Part shown: positions 28,484 through 38,960 of the stretch, in pieces | Position numbering within the stretch: position 1 is the first letter of the stretch | Layout of the letters: every line of letters begins with the position of its first letter | Source: Trichomonas vaginalis G3 | Taxonomy: Eukaryota > Parabasalia > Trichomonadida > Trichomonadidae | Assembly: GCF_026262505.1 (NCBI RefSeq) | Contig: NC_067206.1 | Span: 27,667,896 to 27,731,895, forward strand | Direction: 5' to 3' | Length of the DNA stretch: 64,000 bases | The notes under the pieces: generated by a model | Told to the model about the DNA's origin: nothing | Seen by the model: only the letters and a program-made list of their open reading frames with translations | Databases searched by the model: none | Translations under genes and position numbers: made by a program

Positions 28484-31240
28484 AAAGGAGGGAAGGTGAC
28501 ACCGGACCACAAGGAATAAAGGGACCTCAAGGAATACAAGGAATACAAGGAATACAAGGACCTCAAGGCGAAAAACGGTTTGATGGAAAGGATGGAAAAG
28601 ATGGAAAACTTGCTAAATCATGGAATGGGACCTTATAAAATACTGGTTTACCTGCTTCATTGGAGTTTTCAATCCAAATCGGAAAGATGGGCGGTACTTG
28701 GGAAGAAGGTTTAAATGACTTTAAAAATGCTTTGAACTTCATTTTCAAATGTATATCGGATACTAATTAAAACTTTATCTGGTTGGATGCAAGAAACAAG
28801 GAGGTACAATAGATACTGTAAACGTATAGCAAACAATGCATACGGGATTGGATACTTTACGACAAGCACAAAATACCTAAAGAAGCAAAATTGAGTATTC
28901 TTGGCTCAGTATCAGACATGCATTGAAGATTGGCTTATAGGTATTTGACATCTTTAAAAACATCACGTCAAGTCTATTGCATGACTACAAGAAAGATATA
29001 GATTTTTACATATGCTATGGACGTACATTGAATGGAAAGCATAAGGAACTTACTTAAATGCTAACAATTAACTTACCCAGGAACATATTAAGCATTTATA
29101 AAGTCCTTTTGTAAAACCTGGTGCATCTTAACATTTAGGTCTTTGAGAGCAAGAGGCATTGAAGTCAAGAGATGCAGAAACTCCACAGAACCTACAGAAG
29201 GACTGAACAACAGAAACTCCAAAAGAACCACCAAAACCAACAGGCTAATGAAATATTGTTCAATATTTTTCAGAGGTACTCTGTTCTCATTGCATACATT
29301 CAAGGAAATACTTAAGAAAGCATGACTTGACTTTAGGAGATGATGAAAGTTCTGTATATCTTTCGTTCCAGTTTCAAATAGCAAACTTTGAGACAGATAA
29401 TGTTTAATGTTATGACAACATCATTCTGATTTCAACAAAGATATGATGAACGACCCATGACCCCGAACACGGTGGAAGAGAAGGTTTTTACAAACATCCA
29501 TTAAAGACAGGAAAGGTTTTAACTCAAAGTCTCATTAATTGACACCAAAGAGATGGCGAAGTGGACGGTTCTTCAAGAGCTGAAGAAAAGATACTTCTTT
29601 CGGGAGGTGGTGGTAGGCATAACTTTGACAATAAATGAGATTAGAAGAGAAATTTAGCCGAAAAAGCAATAAAGGAACATAAAAACACAATATCTCCGAT
29701 ATAAATGAAACTTCAACTACATTAAATAGTAAAGCAGATAAAAATGAACTTGACGCACATGAACAAAGTTTTGAATTCAATAAACACCAACATCTCCGAT
29801 ATAATGAACTTAAGCTACATTAAATAGTTAAAGCGGAAAAGAACCGATGTTCATTATATATACTTCAGACGAACAGATTATAACGGACTAACCATGATAT
29901 TTAACACGAATGTGATGAAGCGAAGACAAAAAATTGTTTAATGGAAAAGAAGATATAATACATTCGTGCTAAAGGTTTATGACATTAAGCTGTACTGTAC
30001 AGTATGATGTAGGCTAAAGCACCAGAAAGCATTTGTTATACCGCGCTGAAATTTATGCTTCTACTTTCAATGTTAACGGTGTATTAGTTGAACCAAGATT
30101 TAGTTAAAGAGTTAAGGCAAAAATAAACGTTTTGAAGATGCTATTAAAAGTAAGCGACAAAGATGAACTTGACGCAATGGAAACAAAGTTTTGAATATCT
30201 CATAAACACAACAATCTCCGGATATAAATGAACTTCAAGCTACATTATAGACCAGTAAAGCCGACAAGAACCATTACACATAAAATCCTTCACTACTGTT
30301 AGAGCTGATGACATAATATTGAACTTTGACCTTGTTCAAGTAGCCCATTAGAGAATCCGAGTACAAGCGTAAAAGACTACTCTTAACAATTTTAGATTAG
30401 AAGTTGCAGGAATATCGAAGATCATGCCAGAAACTTTGAAGCATATGAACTACCAGCAATGTTAGATAAGAAAGCAGATAAAACTTATGTGGATGCAGAA
30501 CTAACAAAGAAATTTTCGAAAACCAGATACAATGACATTTACAACAGAAATTATAAATGGTGAACCAGCAACTCCATTTTGAATTTGTTAGAGGTCTTCA
30601 ACAGATACTTTTGAATTTTTCTTGGAATATTCTATTGAACTCAACAATTACATTATAAAAGTGGAACAAATGCCATTTCATCGGAGATACATTCAATGTA
30701 TTTAATGACATAAGTTTCTTAGACAATGTTTTATAGGAGTTACTGAGCATATATGATTAAAAAGTTTTTAAAATAAAAAAAATTTTTATTATTCCTATAG
30801 GAGCTGTTTATACGTCTATGAATCCAATAAATCCAAACATTTTATTTTGGTGGTAGATGGTATGAAATAGTGGACAGTTTTCCATTCTACACTAATACGC
30901 AGCAATGAAGATGGAGGTTCAAAGAAAATAGGTATATTTGAAAACCTTCCTTCACATATGCATAGAGTTCAGTGGAAAGAACATCTGTGGAAGCGAAACC
31001 ATTCACATTCAATAACAAAAAGAGGTTATACAATCTTGCAGGCGGGTTCGGATAGACAGGGAATGCATAGATATGATATTCAACTGACCAGTAGATTCAA
31101 GCACAGGTATTTTTCTGTGGAACTCTGCAGAAATCATACACATGTGTTGTAGCTGTATTAACAGACCCAGCAGGTAATGGAAAAGATTATGATGCCTCCT
31201 TAATTATAACAATGCACGCTTGGAATACGAGTTGGTCTAA
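28484..31240 (+). pseudogene. Second tail fibre: collagen-like plus tail-collagen domain, many indels
   Basis: A Gly-X-Y collagen-like run is clear at about 28496-28613 (GDTGPQGIKGPQGIQGIQGI, then GKDGKDGK). Downstream, a beta-type segment (GGTIDTVNV, NNAYGIGYFTTSTKYL) is followed by repeated fibre units LNSKADKNELDAHEQSFE with HQHISDI at about 29720, 29780 and 30170-30230. The C-terminus at about 30797-31250 is a second phage tail-collagen domain (IPIGAVYTSMNP, ENLPSHMHRVQWK). Indels every few dozen bases prevent any long ORF. It differs from the first fibre by carrying true collagen triplets. Confidence 0.7.
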
Positions 31241-31258
31241 AATCTTTAACTTACATAA

Positions 31259-32350
31259 ATGAGCTTGAAAGAAGTATTCGAACAACATCCATGGAGGTCA
31301 TTTAAGAAGTTCAATGAAGCTGCAAAGAGTCTCGGAGATTTACTAACAGAGCTGAAGTGAAAAGGTTCTTTGACAAAAATGTTGTACATCAAACAAAAAA
31401 TAAAACCCTTACGACTACTTTTTACCAATTTACTCCAACACTCCTGACGCATACCAATTTGACACTCTCATTCAAAGCAGAAAAGGAGGGACATAAACCT
31501 TCCTCATCTTCATAATGTTAACACTCGTAAAAGCATATGCATATTCCAATGAAAATAAAGGAACTCGTGAAGTGTTAAGAGTTTTACAAAGTTTGTAGCA
31601 GAACATAGCCAAGTATTTTTAACATCAGGACAAAGACGGTTGCATACCTCAGCAACGAAATCACAGAATTTTCTCATTAAGCATAACAATAACTCACTAC
31701 ACTACTGAAGACCATAACCGATAACATACTCGGTTCATTAACCGCTTCATAAGAACGCTCAGAGATTTAAATCAAGAGCGAGACTTTACCAGAGAAAACA
31801 ATGAAACATTTCATCAAGTTTACAATTCCTCACACATTCTACAAACAGGACATACACCAAATTTCAATGACACAACACAACAAGAAGAAAAGTATATACA
31901 AAAGAAACGAAGTCAAACCAACAATATCAGAAATTCAACAAATATTACCCTCATTCCTGCGTACAAAAGTTCGTGTATGTCTTGACGGAACCAGTTGACA
32001 AAGAAACGTTTAAGGTTAAGTCGAAATTATATATCGTAGACTCTACGCAAGGTAATGGATATCTTATAAAAGCTTTGCTGACGACTCCATAGCATTTTAC
32101 CCTCGACATAAATTAGTCGAAGTAGTAATGGCAAACTTGCTGAAACCATTGACGAAGCAAAGCGAGAGAGTGGTTATTGAAATACTTGACTACAACATAA
32201 ACGATGACACTTATAAAGTAAGATATGAAGGAGGCGTTGAAGATGTTATACCATCTAGAACTTGAGAGACAAGCCAACACATCTGGGACATTAGAGCGGG
32301 AGTACTGGAAAGAAAAAACATGCCAGAAAGAATAAGAAAATTCTTCTAAA
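31259..32350 (+). pseudogene. Second Maverick integrase, many indels
   Basis: ATG at 31259 opens MSLKEVFEQHPWRSFKKFNE. Further fragments in changing frames read YQFDTLIQSRKGG (first catalytic Asp), NVNTRKS-like and ENKGTREVLRVLQ, LTSGQDK-like (second motif), then INRFIRTLRDLNQERDFTRE and a C-terminal chromo/SH3-like YKVRYEGGVEDVIPSR. This is a different integrase branch from the one at 11971, with an extended N-terminus. It is oriented away from the first integrase. Too many errors exist to judge whether the original is intact. Confidence 0.7.
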
Positions 32351-32436
32351 ACTTTTTCGTTGGATGTTAAATCAGACATGAATAAGAAAATTCATCTAAA
32401 CTTTTTCATTAGATGTAAATCAGACAAATATAATTT

Positions 32437-32484
32437 TAGGTGAAGAGCGTCGATGATGTCACCGTTTTTCCTCAACCTCTTTTT
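32437..32484. repeat. Dispersed hairpin repeat, degraded (forward)
   Basis: TTTTAGGTGAAGAGCGTCGA onward, then ACCTCTTTTTTCAACCTCTT. A damaged forward copy lying at the 3' end of the cassette gene at 32485 and facing the intact reverse copy at 33545, so this cassette too is enclosed by an inverted pair. Confidence 0.65.
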
Positions 32485-33462
32485 TCAACCTCTTTTTACG
32501 AAGCGTTTTACATGAATTGTACGATGTATATTTGAAATCCTAAACAGTTTTGTAGCTTCTATTTCTTCGCTGAGGATATCAAAAGTTTTAACAATGCCGA
32601 AAGTCTCTTTATATTTCTTCTTGACGTCAGATAGAAGGAAATCTTCTGCTGTTGGATAGTTTTTGTTCAGAAATTCTAACATGTTCATTTTATCTTCTGC
32701 TGGCTTTTCTGCTTCTTTCTTTAAGTCTGCATAGTCGTTTCTCATTCTTTCTATCTCTTTGACTGAGTAGTTATATTTCCTAATTGCTGCCTTACATTTT
32801 GAACATTGTGGGTTCAACTTTGCGTTATACATTGAAACATTACCTGCTAGAACAACTAAAGCGTCAATTGCTCTCTTCATCTCAAACATAGCGGGTCTTA
32901 TTTGTTCGTTCCATACTTTGCCTCTTCTATCTTTATCTCTTATTTCCCAAACACATTTTGCAACTAACGAAACAAAGTTGTCGTAGGTCTTAAATTCTTC
33001 AGATTTATATATGTCAGAAACATTCTTATATACCATATCGCAATCTTTGTCCATAACTTTATGGTTGCAATGAAAACCAAGGAATTCATAATTTACTTTA
33101 CGTATGAACTTCTTTATTTCTACTGAGTCAGTTGGTTTCACTTCAATTTCGTCGAATTCAGGAATAGTGAGTTTTTGTTGTTGGATTTCAGGCAATTTGG
33201 GTAAATGGTCAATAATGTCCTGCATTTCATAAAGATATTCTTCATTTGTTTCATCTTTCGCACTACAGTCTAAATTACTTGTTAAAAGTTCCTGCTTAAT
33301 TTTTTGTATTTCTGTTTCGAAAGTAAATGAAGAAGGAATGAAGCTTTTCATCTCTACTAACATAGATGTTGGATTCATGACTAACGAGTTTGGTGAAGTT
33401 TTTGTGGACAGAGTCCCGCCGTTCGCGGCTTGAATTGTTGTTGTGCCGATTGTTGAAATCAT
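32485..33462 (-). CDS. Hairpin-bounded cassette gene, copy 2 (intact)
   Basis: The frame is open from 33534, but the first 24 codons are the shared leader read through, so the start is placed at 33462 (MISTIGTTTIQAANGGTLST), giving about 325 aa. Conserved features are NPTSMLVEMKSFIPSSFTFE, a helical middle, FHCNHKVMDKDCDMVYKNVS, a CxxC in NPQCSKCKAAIRKYNYSVKE, and the C-terminal FLLSDVKKKYKETFGIVKTF and KLFRISNIHRTIHVKRF. Compared with the other copies, about 15 extra N-terminal residues (around AANGG) are encoded by a GC-rich palindrome (33418-33429). The family is unknown to me. It lies inverted relative to copies 1 and 3. Confidence 0.85.
   Translation of the reverse strand: MISTIGTTTIQAANGGTLSTKTSPNSLVMNPTSMLVEMKSFIPSSFTFETEIQKIKQELLTSNLDCSAKDETNEEYLYEMQDIIDHLPKLPEIQQQKLTIPEFDEIEVKPTDSVEIKKFIRKVNYEFLGFHCNHKVMDKDCDMVYKNVSDIYKSEEFKTYDNFVSLVAKCVWEIRDKDRRGKVWNEQIRPAMFEMKRAIDALVVLAGNVSMYNAKLNPQCSKCKAAIRKYNYSVKEIERMRNDYADLKKEAEKPAEDKMNMLEFLNKNYPTAEDFLLSDVKKKYKETFGIVKTFDILSEEIEATKLFRISNIHRTIHVKRFVKRG
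33418..33429. repeat. GC palindrome inserted in frame
   Basis: GCCG-TTCG-CGGC inside the N-terminal coding region of cassette copy 2. The other two family copies lack these codons. Confidence 0.6.
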
Positions 33463-33544
33463 ATCTTTTATACAAAATAAAAAAATAAATAAAATAAAAA
33501 CTAACTTTATTTTTTCTATCTTAAGGAAATTCACGAAAATTCAA

Positions 33545-33594
33545 GAGGTGAAAAAAGAGGTGAGAAAACGGGTGACATCTCACCTCTTCACCTA
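33545..33594. repeat. Dispersed hairpin repeat (reverse)
   Basis: AGAGGTGAAAAAAGAGGTGA onward, then GACATCTCACCTCTTCACCT; upstream side of the minus-strand cassette gene. The stem carries GTGAGAAAACGGGTGACATC instead of the usual AAATC variant, and is shared with the copies at 33826 and 35097. Confidence 0.85.
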
Positions 33595-33605
33595 TAATAT
33601 ATTTT

Positions 33606-33825
33606 TGGTCATTTACACTCATTTACGAAGAAGTCATGACAAAGCATTTACGATGAAATCTTGACAAGGCATTTACGAAGAAGTTATGACAAAGCATTTA
33701 CGAAGAAATCTTGACAAGGCATTTACGAAGAAGTTATGACAAAGCATTTACGAAGAAGTTATGACAAAGCATTTACGAAGAAGTTATGACAAAGCATTTA
33801 CGAAGAAGTTATGACAAAGTCATGA
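33606..33825. repeat. 25-bp tandem repeat array
   Basis: About eight units of CATTTACGAAGAAGTTATGA plus CAAAG, alternating at the start with a CATTTACGAAGAAATCTTGA plus CAAGG variant. Shorter versions of the same motif occur at about 61345-61420 and 62540-62600 in element 2, also next to dispersed hairpins. Confidence 0.85.
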
Positions 33826-33874
33826 GGGTGAAAAAAGAGGTGAGAAAACGGGTGACATCTCACCTCTTCACCTA
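33826..33874. repeat. Dispersed hairpin repeat (reverse)
   Basis: Second near-identical copy of the 33545 repeat after the 25-bp array, including the following CTATAATATATTTTTGGTCA line. Block duplication of hairpin plus array is likely. Confidence 0.85.
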
Positions 33875-34113
33875 TAATATATTTTTGGTCAAAGCTTCCA
33901 CGAGAGAAAAGATTCCTCATTTGCTAAGGATTCCAAAAATGAAAAAATCGTTGATTTCGGCTGAGAAAAAACGGCAAAAACCCTTCTTCCACGGGAACAA
34001 AGAAATAAAGAAGAAATAAAGTAAATTTTTTATTTATTCCCGTGGAAGATAGAGCACTTTTATGACACTTTTTATTCACGACAAACAAGACAAATAAAGA
34101 AAATAAGAAAATA

Positions 34114-34187
34114 CGGCGCTGTCGCGGTTCGAACCACAGACCCTGACCCCTCCATAACACCACCTTAGACCACTGTGCTACGTAGCC
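34114..34187 (-). tRNA. tRNA-like sequence with pol III boxes A and B
   Basis: On the minus strand, GGCTACG then box A TAGCACAGTGGT, and box B GGTTCGAACC 40 bases later, with a downstream TATTTT. End pairing is partial (GGC with GCC, three mismatches inside the acceptor), and the anticodon arm is not convincing. Probably a decayed tRNA or a tRNA-like pol III promoter inside the Maverick. I cannot name an isotype. Confidence 0.4.
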
Positions 34188-34228
34188 TGTCGACATAAGA
34201 TTTTATAAATTGCATATTTGACGTAAAT

Positions 34229-34603
34229 TTATTTCCATCTGGCTTCCCACTGCATAAGATATTCATACGTGTTTGTAAGACATTCATTAAACTTCTTTTC
34301 TATTGCATCTAATCTTGCGTTATTTTTTTCAATAACTTGTCTGTATTCTTCATCATCTCCAGCAGTGTTTGGGTCTTCACGTTTAAAATATTCATTGTTA
34401 ACCAATTTTTTATCTACAAATTTTATTAGTGTTTTGATTCACTTCGTTATGATAACGGTCATATTCTTTCAATACGTAAGTAAGACAAAATGCGTCGTAC
34501 CTTCAATCTTAAAGCTTAAAGAACTTTCAACACAGTTTTGAGGGTCTGTCAGTGCGTCAATGAGATAGTATTCGAAGTCAGTCAATAATCTTTTTAAAGT
34601 CAT
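34229..34603 (-). pseudogene. Small helical protein, frameshifted
   Basis: ATG at 34603 (MTLKRLLTDFEYYLIDALTD) and a C-terminal part in another frame (EEYRQVIEKNNARLDAIEKK, EYLMQWEARWK, stop at 34229). Frameshifts lie near 34480 and 34420. About 125 aa, helical, acidic. No family recognised. Its promoter faces that of the KilA-N gene at 34711. Confidence 0.5.
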
Positions 34604-34710
34604 TTCATACAGGATAAAATTTAATGTTGTGAAGAAATAGTGTTTATCTCAAAAAAAATAAAGTTAGTTTTTATTTTATTTATTTTTTTATCCTGTATGT
34701 AAAGACAGAT

Positions 34711-35076
34711 ATGTCAACATTAGAGAACACAACAACTGCTATCGTTCATGAAGCCATAAATGAAGAATACGAATACATACAGTATAACAAACAATTGAGA
34801 CTCATTCGTTCAGTCAAAGATGATATGTATCAAATGCAAAGTATAATGAACGCTCTTCGTTCTACAAAGCAAGCATATCATTGGTTTGAAAACCAACAGG
34901 CAAAAGAACTTTTAGAAGAATTTCCTCATATGATTGCTTCCCTCGGAAAACCGAGGGAAGAGATTCCGTACGAAAATCGCAAGAATTTGGCACCTGGTTT
35001 GAAAGGTTATTATGTTCATAGACTTTTAGTAAATGCTGTAGCAATGTGGGCTTCACCTCGTTCATTTTGTTGCTAA
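34711..35076 (+). pseudogene. Truncated KilA-N gene
   Basis: MSTLENTTTAIVHEAINEEY to VNAVAMWASPR matches the first 115 residues of the KilA-N genes at 20453 and 63480. It then breaks at CCTCGTT and continues into hairpin-repeat sequence (a match to 19010-19045), ending with FCC and a stop. The second half of KilA-N and the DUF3627-like part are lost. A 24-bp perfect hairpin (34937-34960) adds about 7 in-frame residues (SLGKPREE) absent from the 63480 copy. Confidence 0.8.
34937..34960. repeat. 24-bp perfect hairpin inside KilA-N coding sequence
   Basis: CTTCCCTCGG-AAAA-CCGAGGGAAG, 10-bp stem, in frame, at a position where the other KilA-N copies have different or no extra sequence. Confidence 0.85.
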
Positions 35077-35096
35077 ATTCAGTAAAAATATATTAT

Positions 35097-35161
35097 AGGT
35101 GAAGAGGTGAGATGTCACCCGTTTTCTCACCTGTTTTCTCACCTCTTGAATTTTCGTGAAT
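35097..35161. repeat. Dispersed hairpin repeat (forward)
   Basis: AGGTGAAGAGGTGAGATGTC onward, with ACCCGTTTTCTCACCTG steps and GAATTTTCGTGAATTT. It lies between the truncated KilA-N gene and the inverted-repeat module. Confidence 0.85.
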
Positions 35162-35174
35162 TTATTTCCCAGTC

Positions 35175-35284
35175 ATTCAATAATTAATTATTTTTGAAGA
35201 ACTGAAGGTGCTACCATGTTACCATGTGCTACCAGGTCATTTAACTTCTCTGAAAAAGTGTGACAACATGACATTTTGACAACA
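35175..35284. repeat. Left inverted repeat of primase-helicase module
   Basis: ATTCAATAATTAATTATTTT, then AACTGAAGGTGCTACCATGT and so on to CATGACATTTTGACAACA. About 110 bp, matched in reverse at 37803-37940 with few differences. No target duplication is evident outside it. Confidence 0.88.
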
Positions 35285-35331
35285 CAGCAGGATTAATGCA
35301 AAAATAAATTCCAATCATACTTTATAAAGCT

Positions 35332-35359
35332 AGACCTTCAGGTCTCGCCGCTTAGCGGC
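35332..35359. repeat. Double GC hairpin at gene end
   Basis: AGACCT-TC-AGGTCT directly followed by GCCGC-TTA-GCGGC. It covers the stop codon of the primase-helicase gene, so the last residues (PLSGET) are encoded by the hairpins. Confidence 0.85.
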
Positions 35360-37657
35360 TCATTTACAGGTATTTCATCATCAGTAAATGATTCCTCATT
35401 ATCGTTTGGTTCAACCTGTTTATATAATCCTTTCATTTCTTCTTTCAAAACATAATACCATGTTTGTTTACCGTCTATTCTTCTATGTTTCCTATCACAT
35501 TTATCCTTAATATCATTTGAAAGTTTTTGTCTTTCATGACTGAAGGTTTGCAGAATAGAGCATTTTCACACGTCATACCTGCACACAATTCATCATAATG
35601 TGTATTTATCCATACATCTAAAGGATTTGATGATAATTCAATTAAATCTTGTTTGGCTTCAGTCATCGGTATGATTCGTACATTAAATGATGAAAGGTCA
35701 TATTGCATAAAATACGTCAGTAAATTATCATAAAATTCCTTTGTGCATGAATCCATTAAATTCTTGAAGTAATCAAATTGACCCTTGAATTTACCATTAA
35801 CTCTTAAAACTACGTATCTTCTGTCTCCAACTTCAATTTTGACAGGGTAGACGTTGTTAGTTACGAAAATGAAGTTTGCAACGTTCTGAGCTGTTCTTCT
35901 GGGTTGATTCTTTTCATTAATTCTTATCTCATTATCCGTAATAATTGATTTCAAAGCGTTGAAGTTTGCGAGTCTGTCTTCACCCACATTCTTGAGTTCA
36001 TTAAGTACAAGAAACATTTTATTTTCAACTACTGAATTGAAATTACCCGTTAGCTCACTTATTTCGGTAATGTTTTTACATGAATAACCAGCGAGAAGTT
36101 CAGAAATAATGTCTGTAAATCTGTTTTTACCTGTTCCCTGAAGTCCTTTCAAAATAATTGCTGTTTCATTCTGATTCCGGGATGTTGAATCATTGATGCA
36201 ATCCAGCCGAGAAGGTATTTATACACTTCATCGTTATTATCACAAATGGCTTCTTTAATGAAATTCATAAACATCTCAATTTTGAGTAATCTGGTTTTTC
36301 GAGAACGTTGTATTTATAACCTTGAAACGTTGAGAAAACATCTGGGGAATCAGATTTAAAGCAAACACCCTTAACGGTTAATGAAGACAATTGATTTAGT
36401 AGTACATCCCATGCTGTTATGGTTTTACCTTCTTCTTTAAATAATTTAATCATTTTGAGTGACTCTTTCATGTTTGACTGAAGAACAAATGATATTTGAT
36501 TCATTTTGTCGTGGATATTATAGTCCTTTTGAATGAAATATTTATTTCCACAATCTACAAAACGGATTACACGTGATAAATCCTCAATTACTTCAGAACT
36601 GTTTTTATACTGATGATTTTCAGCCTTGCGTCTAATATCTGTTATCAAAAACGAGTCATCAAGTTTGATATCAAATGTTATTTTTGGCTTACGTAACAAA
36701 GGTAAAACATATTCATCATAATATTCTTTTGATATAGTTTTAGAATCTTCACTAAAACAAATGGAGAAGTCATTAAATGTGCATATCTACTACGTGCTTT
36801 TTCAAAATTACTTTTTGCATTTTCGTTAAACTGCAGAAGTTATAAACGTTATCGTATGCTTCATTAATTAAATGATCCGGTAACGAATTAATAGCTTGAA
36901 ACAGTGTGAATAATGTTATTTCTTTTTCTAAATTCATGTTTCCACCGTCATTATGTACTTCAAAATCACAGATGCCATCAACTATGCTCTGAGCTAGTTT
37001 ATCGTCAATGTTTACATCTTTGTTTTCATTCATGATAGTCTTTATTTCTTCATTCTTCTGTTCAACTCTTACCTTAATATTCAAATCATTTAATATATCA
37101 TTCACTGTTCTAGTTAATGTTGAATCATAACTTCCACGAATGAATGAGTATGTATTGATTGGTTCTGTTGCATTCTTGCGAACTCTTGAATCAGCCATAA
37201 CCACTAAAGAACGCTTTGAATCATCCATAGAAGTCATGATATCAATATCATAATCATTGCAGGAATAACATTTAATCATTCTGTTCGAAACTGCATAGAA
37301 GAAATTAGTGTTGCAATAAATGTGAAGACCTCCTGAAGCGGTTTTAACGATAACATCTTTATCCGAAAGTTTTGATAAAATGTCTTTTCTAACTGTTTCT
37401 TTAAGTTCATCATTGTACGATTTATTGATATCAACATCTATAATCGTTAAATTTGATATTTTATTTACTAATAAAGCCATACCAGTTTTCCTTCCTCTTC
37501 CTCCATCATGTTGGAGGTAGTTATGTAAATCAATCCTGTTTTCACCAATTCTTTCGTTGAGGGTTTTAGTTTCTGCCACAACTAATTCCTCAGCTAATGA
37601 ATCAATAACTTTTTCATCAGAAACGATATAGTTGCTGTTGTTGTTTGTTGCTGTCAT
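35338..37657 (-). pseudogene. D5-like primase-helicase (AEP primase + SF3 helicase), frameshifted
   Basis: Three minus-strand ORFs plus a tail make one protein of about 770 aa. The N-terminal archaeo-eukaryotic primase domain (start MTATNNNSNYIVSDEKVIDS at 37657) has LTIIDVDINKSY (catalytic Asp pair), KTASGGLHIYCNT (His motif) and DIMTSMDDSKRSLVVMADS. The D5_N-like middle (36699-36265) has AWDVLLNQLSSLTVKGVCF. The SF3 core (36152-35475) has KGLQGTGKNRFTDII (Walker A), KMFLVLNELKN, FIFVTNNVYPVK and VGDRRYVVLR. The winged-helix-like C-terminus reads RIDGKQTWYYVLKEE. Frameshifts lie near 36160-36270, 36700-36770 and 35500. It stands alone between two inverted repeats. The class initiates and unwinds replication in poxvirus-like and plasmid-like elements. 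Confidence 0.87.
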
Positions 37658-37680
37658 TTATATAGGAATAAAAAAATAAA

Positions 37681-37940
37681 AATAATTCATAACTACCTTC
37701 CTCCTGAACTGTTGTCAAAATGTCATGTTGTCACACTTTTTCAGAGAAGTTAAATGACCTGGTAGCACATGGTAACATGGTAGCACCTTCAGTTATTCAA
37801 AAATAATTCATAACTACCTTCCTCCTGAACTGTTGTCAAAATGTCATGTTGTCACACTTTTTCAGAGAAGTTAAATGACCTGGTAGCACATGGTAACATG
37901 GTAGCACCTTCAGTTATTCAAAAATAATTAATTATTGAAT
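37681..37940. repeat. Right inverted repeat of primase-helicase module, tandemly doubled
   Basis: Two direct copies with 122-bp period (starting 37681 and 37803), each ACTACCTTCCTCCTGAACTG, TTGTCAAAATGTCATGTTGT and on to GGTAGCACCTTCAGTTATTC. The outer copy ends in the AT palindrome matching 35175. One copy is present on the left. Confidence 0.9.
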
Positions 37941-38076
37941 AACCTAAAAACCATGAGACTTTGTCTCCGGACTCTTTGAGTTGAAGTTCTGAGGTCATTT
38001 ATTTTTGTCAGCAATGAGGTCATGAATGAGGTCATGAATGAGGTCATTCGTGATAAAAATAAAGCTAGCGTAGATT
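37941..38076. other. Short spacer with 12-bp repeats
   Basis: Three direct units of GAGGTCATGAAT at 38011-38046; otherwise no gene. Confidence 0.6.
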
Positions 38077-38936
38077 TTACAATACTGCGATGGTAGAGTT
38101 TAAGAGTTGTGCTTCAATGTAGAGACAGTCCTTATGGTCTGGAGGTAAGAACACTGGACATTTATGGTCATGAGTGGAGAACATGTCTATCCAAAACTCA
38201 CGATTGAAGCCAGTTAATTTATAGTATTTAGGATTTGGCAGTGGTGAAGTTCTTGTATGACCAATGAACTCATTTTCAACTCCCTTACTTAAGTTTGAAT
38301 ATAATATAGCTTGCTTTCTATCCCAAATGCCAGGTGTTACAATCTTTGAAAATTCATTTTTCCTCGGAAGCATTGCATCATAATTGAAAACATTCTTAAA
38401 ATCATCACTTGGTTCAGAGATTTGAAACCTTATACGTAATGGATTTTTTTTCTCTTTAGCGACTTCATTGAATGGTGAGAATACAATGAATTGACAGTCA
38501 TGAGTTCCATCTTCATTTTTCATTAAATTCATAATGAAAGTCTATAAGTTGTGGCTGACTACCTTCTTCTTTCAGTTGTGCAGAAACTCACGTAAAGGCT
38601 GTAAAGTTTGTACTTCAATGTTGAACTTTTTCTCGAACATCTCATTAAATGAAATCATACATTGCAACAATGTTGTATCGTCTTTAAAGTATTTGTATAT
38701 GTGAATGTTTGGCGCTTAAAGACTGTTCGTCATTTTCTATCTCGGACTTGAAGTATAAAGTCAACCTTTCTGAAAGCACGTGTTAGTATACATAGATGTT
38801 ATGCCAATGTACTTCTCTTCATTTATGTTCACAATCCAGTCTGTTGGAAACTTAAACGTTACTCTGTTCCCCTTTATTTTGACGTCAGGGTTTTCACTTA
38901 CTGAACGCAACAGATAAGGTATTTGTCTATACATTT
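38077..38936 (-). pseudogene. Possible minor capsid (penton-like) protein, frameshifted
   Basis: ATG at 38936 (MYRQIPYLLRSVSENPDVKI) leads into FKFPTDWIVNINEEKYIGIT, the sort of strand-rich opening seen in minor capsid proteins. After frameshifts near 38775 and 38600 the 151-codon ORF (38532-38077) continues: CQFIVFSPFNEVAKEKKNPL, RIRFQISEPSDDF and EFWIDMFSTHDHKCPVFLPP. About 285 aa in all. The neighbouring major capsid gene supports a virion role. The assignment to penton is inference. Confidence 0.5.
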
Positions 38937-38960
38937 AGTTTTGGATAAAAATAAACCATT

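Noticed and set aside
28790..28870. A PolB motif B look-alike (KRIANNAYGIGYF) suggesting a second polymerase
   Set aside because: Allowing for the indels, the stretch reads as part of the collagen-type fibre (GGTIDTVNV followed by NNAYGIGYFTTSTKYL), with fibre repeats on both sides and no motif A or C.
33606..33825. CRISPR-like array
   Set aside because: The 25-bp units are directly tandem without unique spacers, and the context is eukaryotic.
35475..36152. Treating this ORF as a separate small helicase gene
   Set aside because: It begins at Walker A with no fold upstream in frame. The adjacent ORFs supply the missing primase and D5_N parts, so it is one frameshifted gene.
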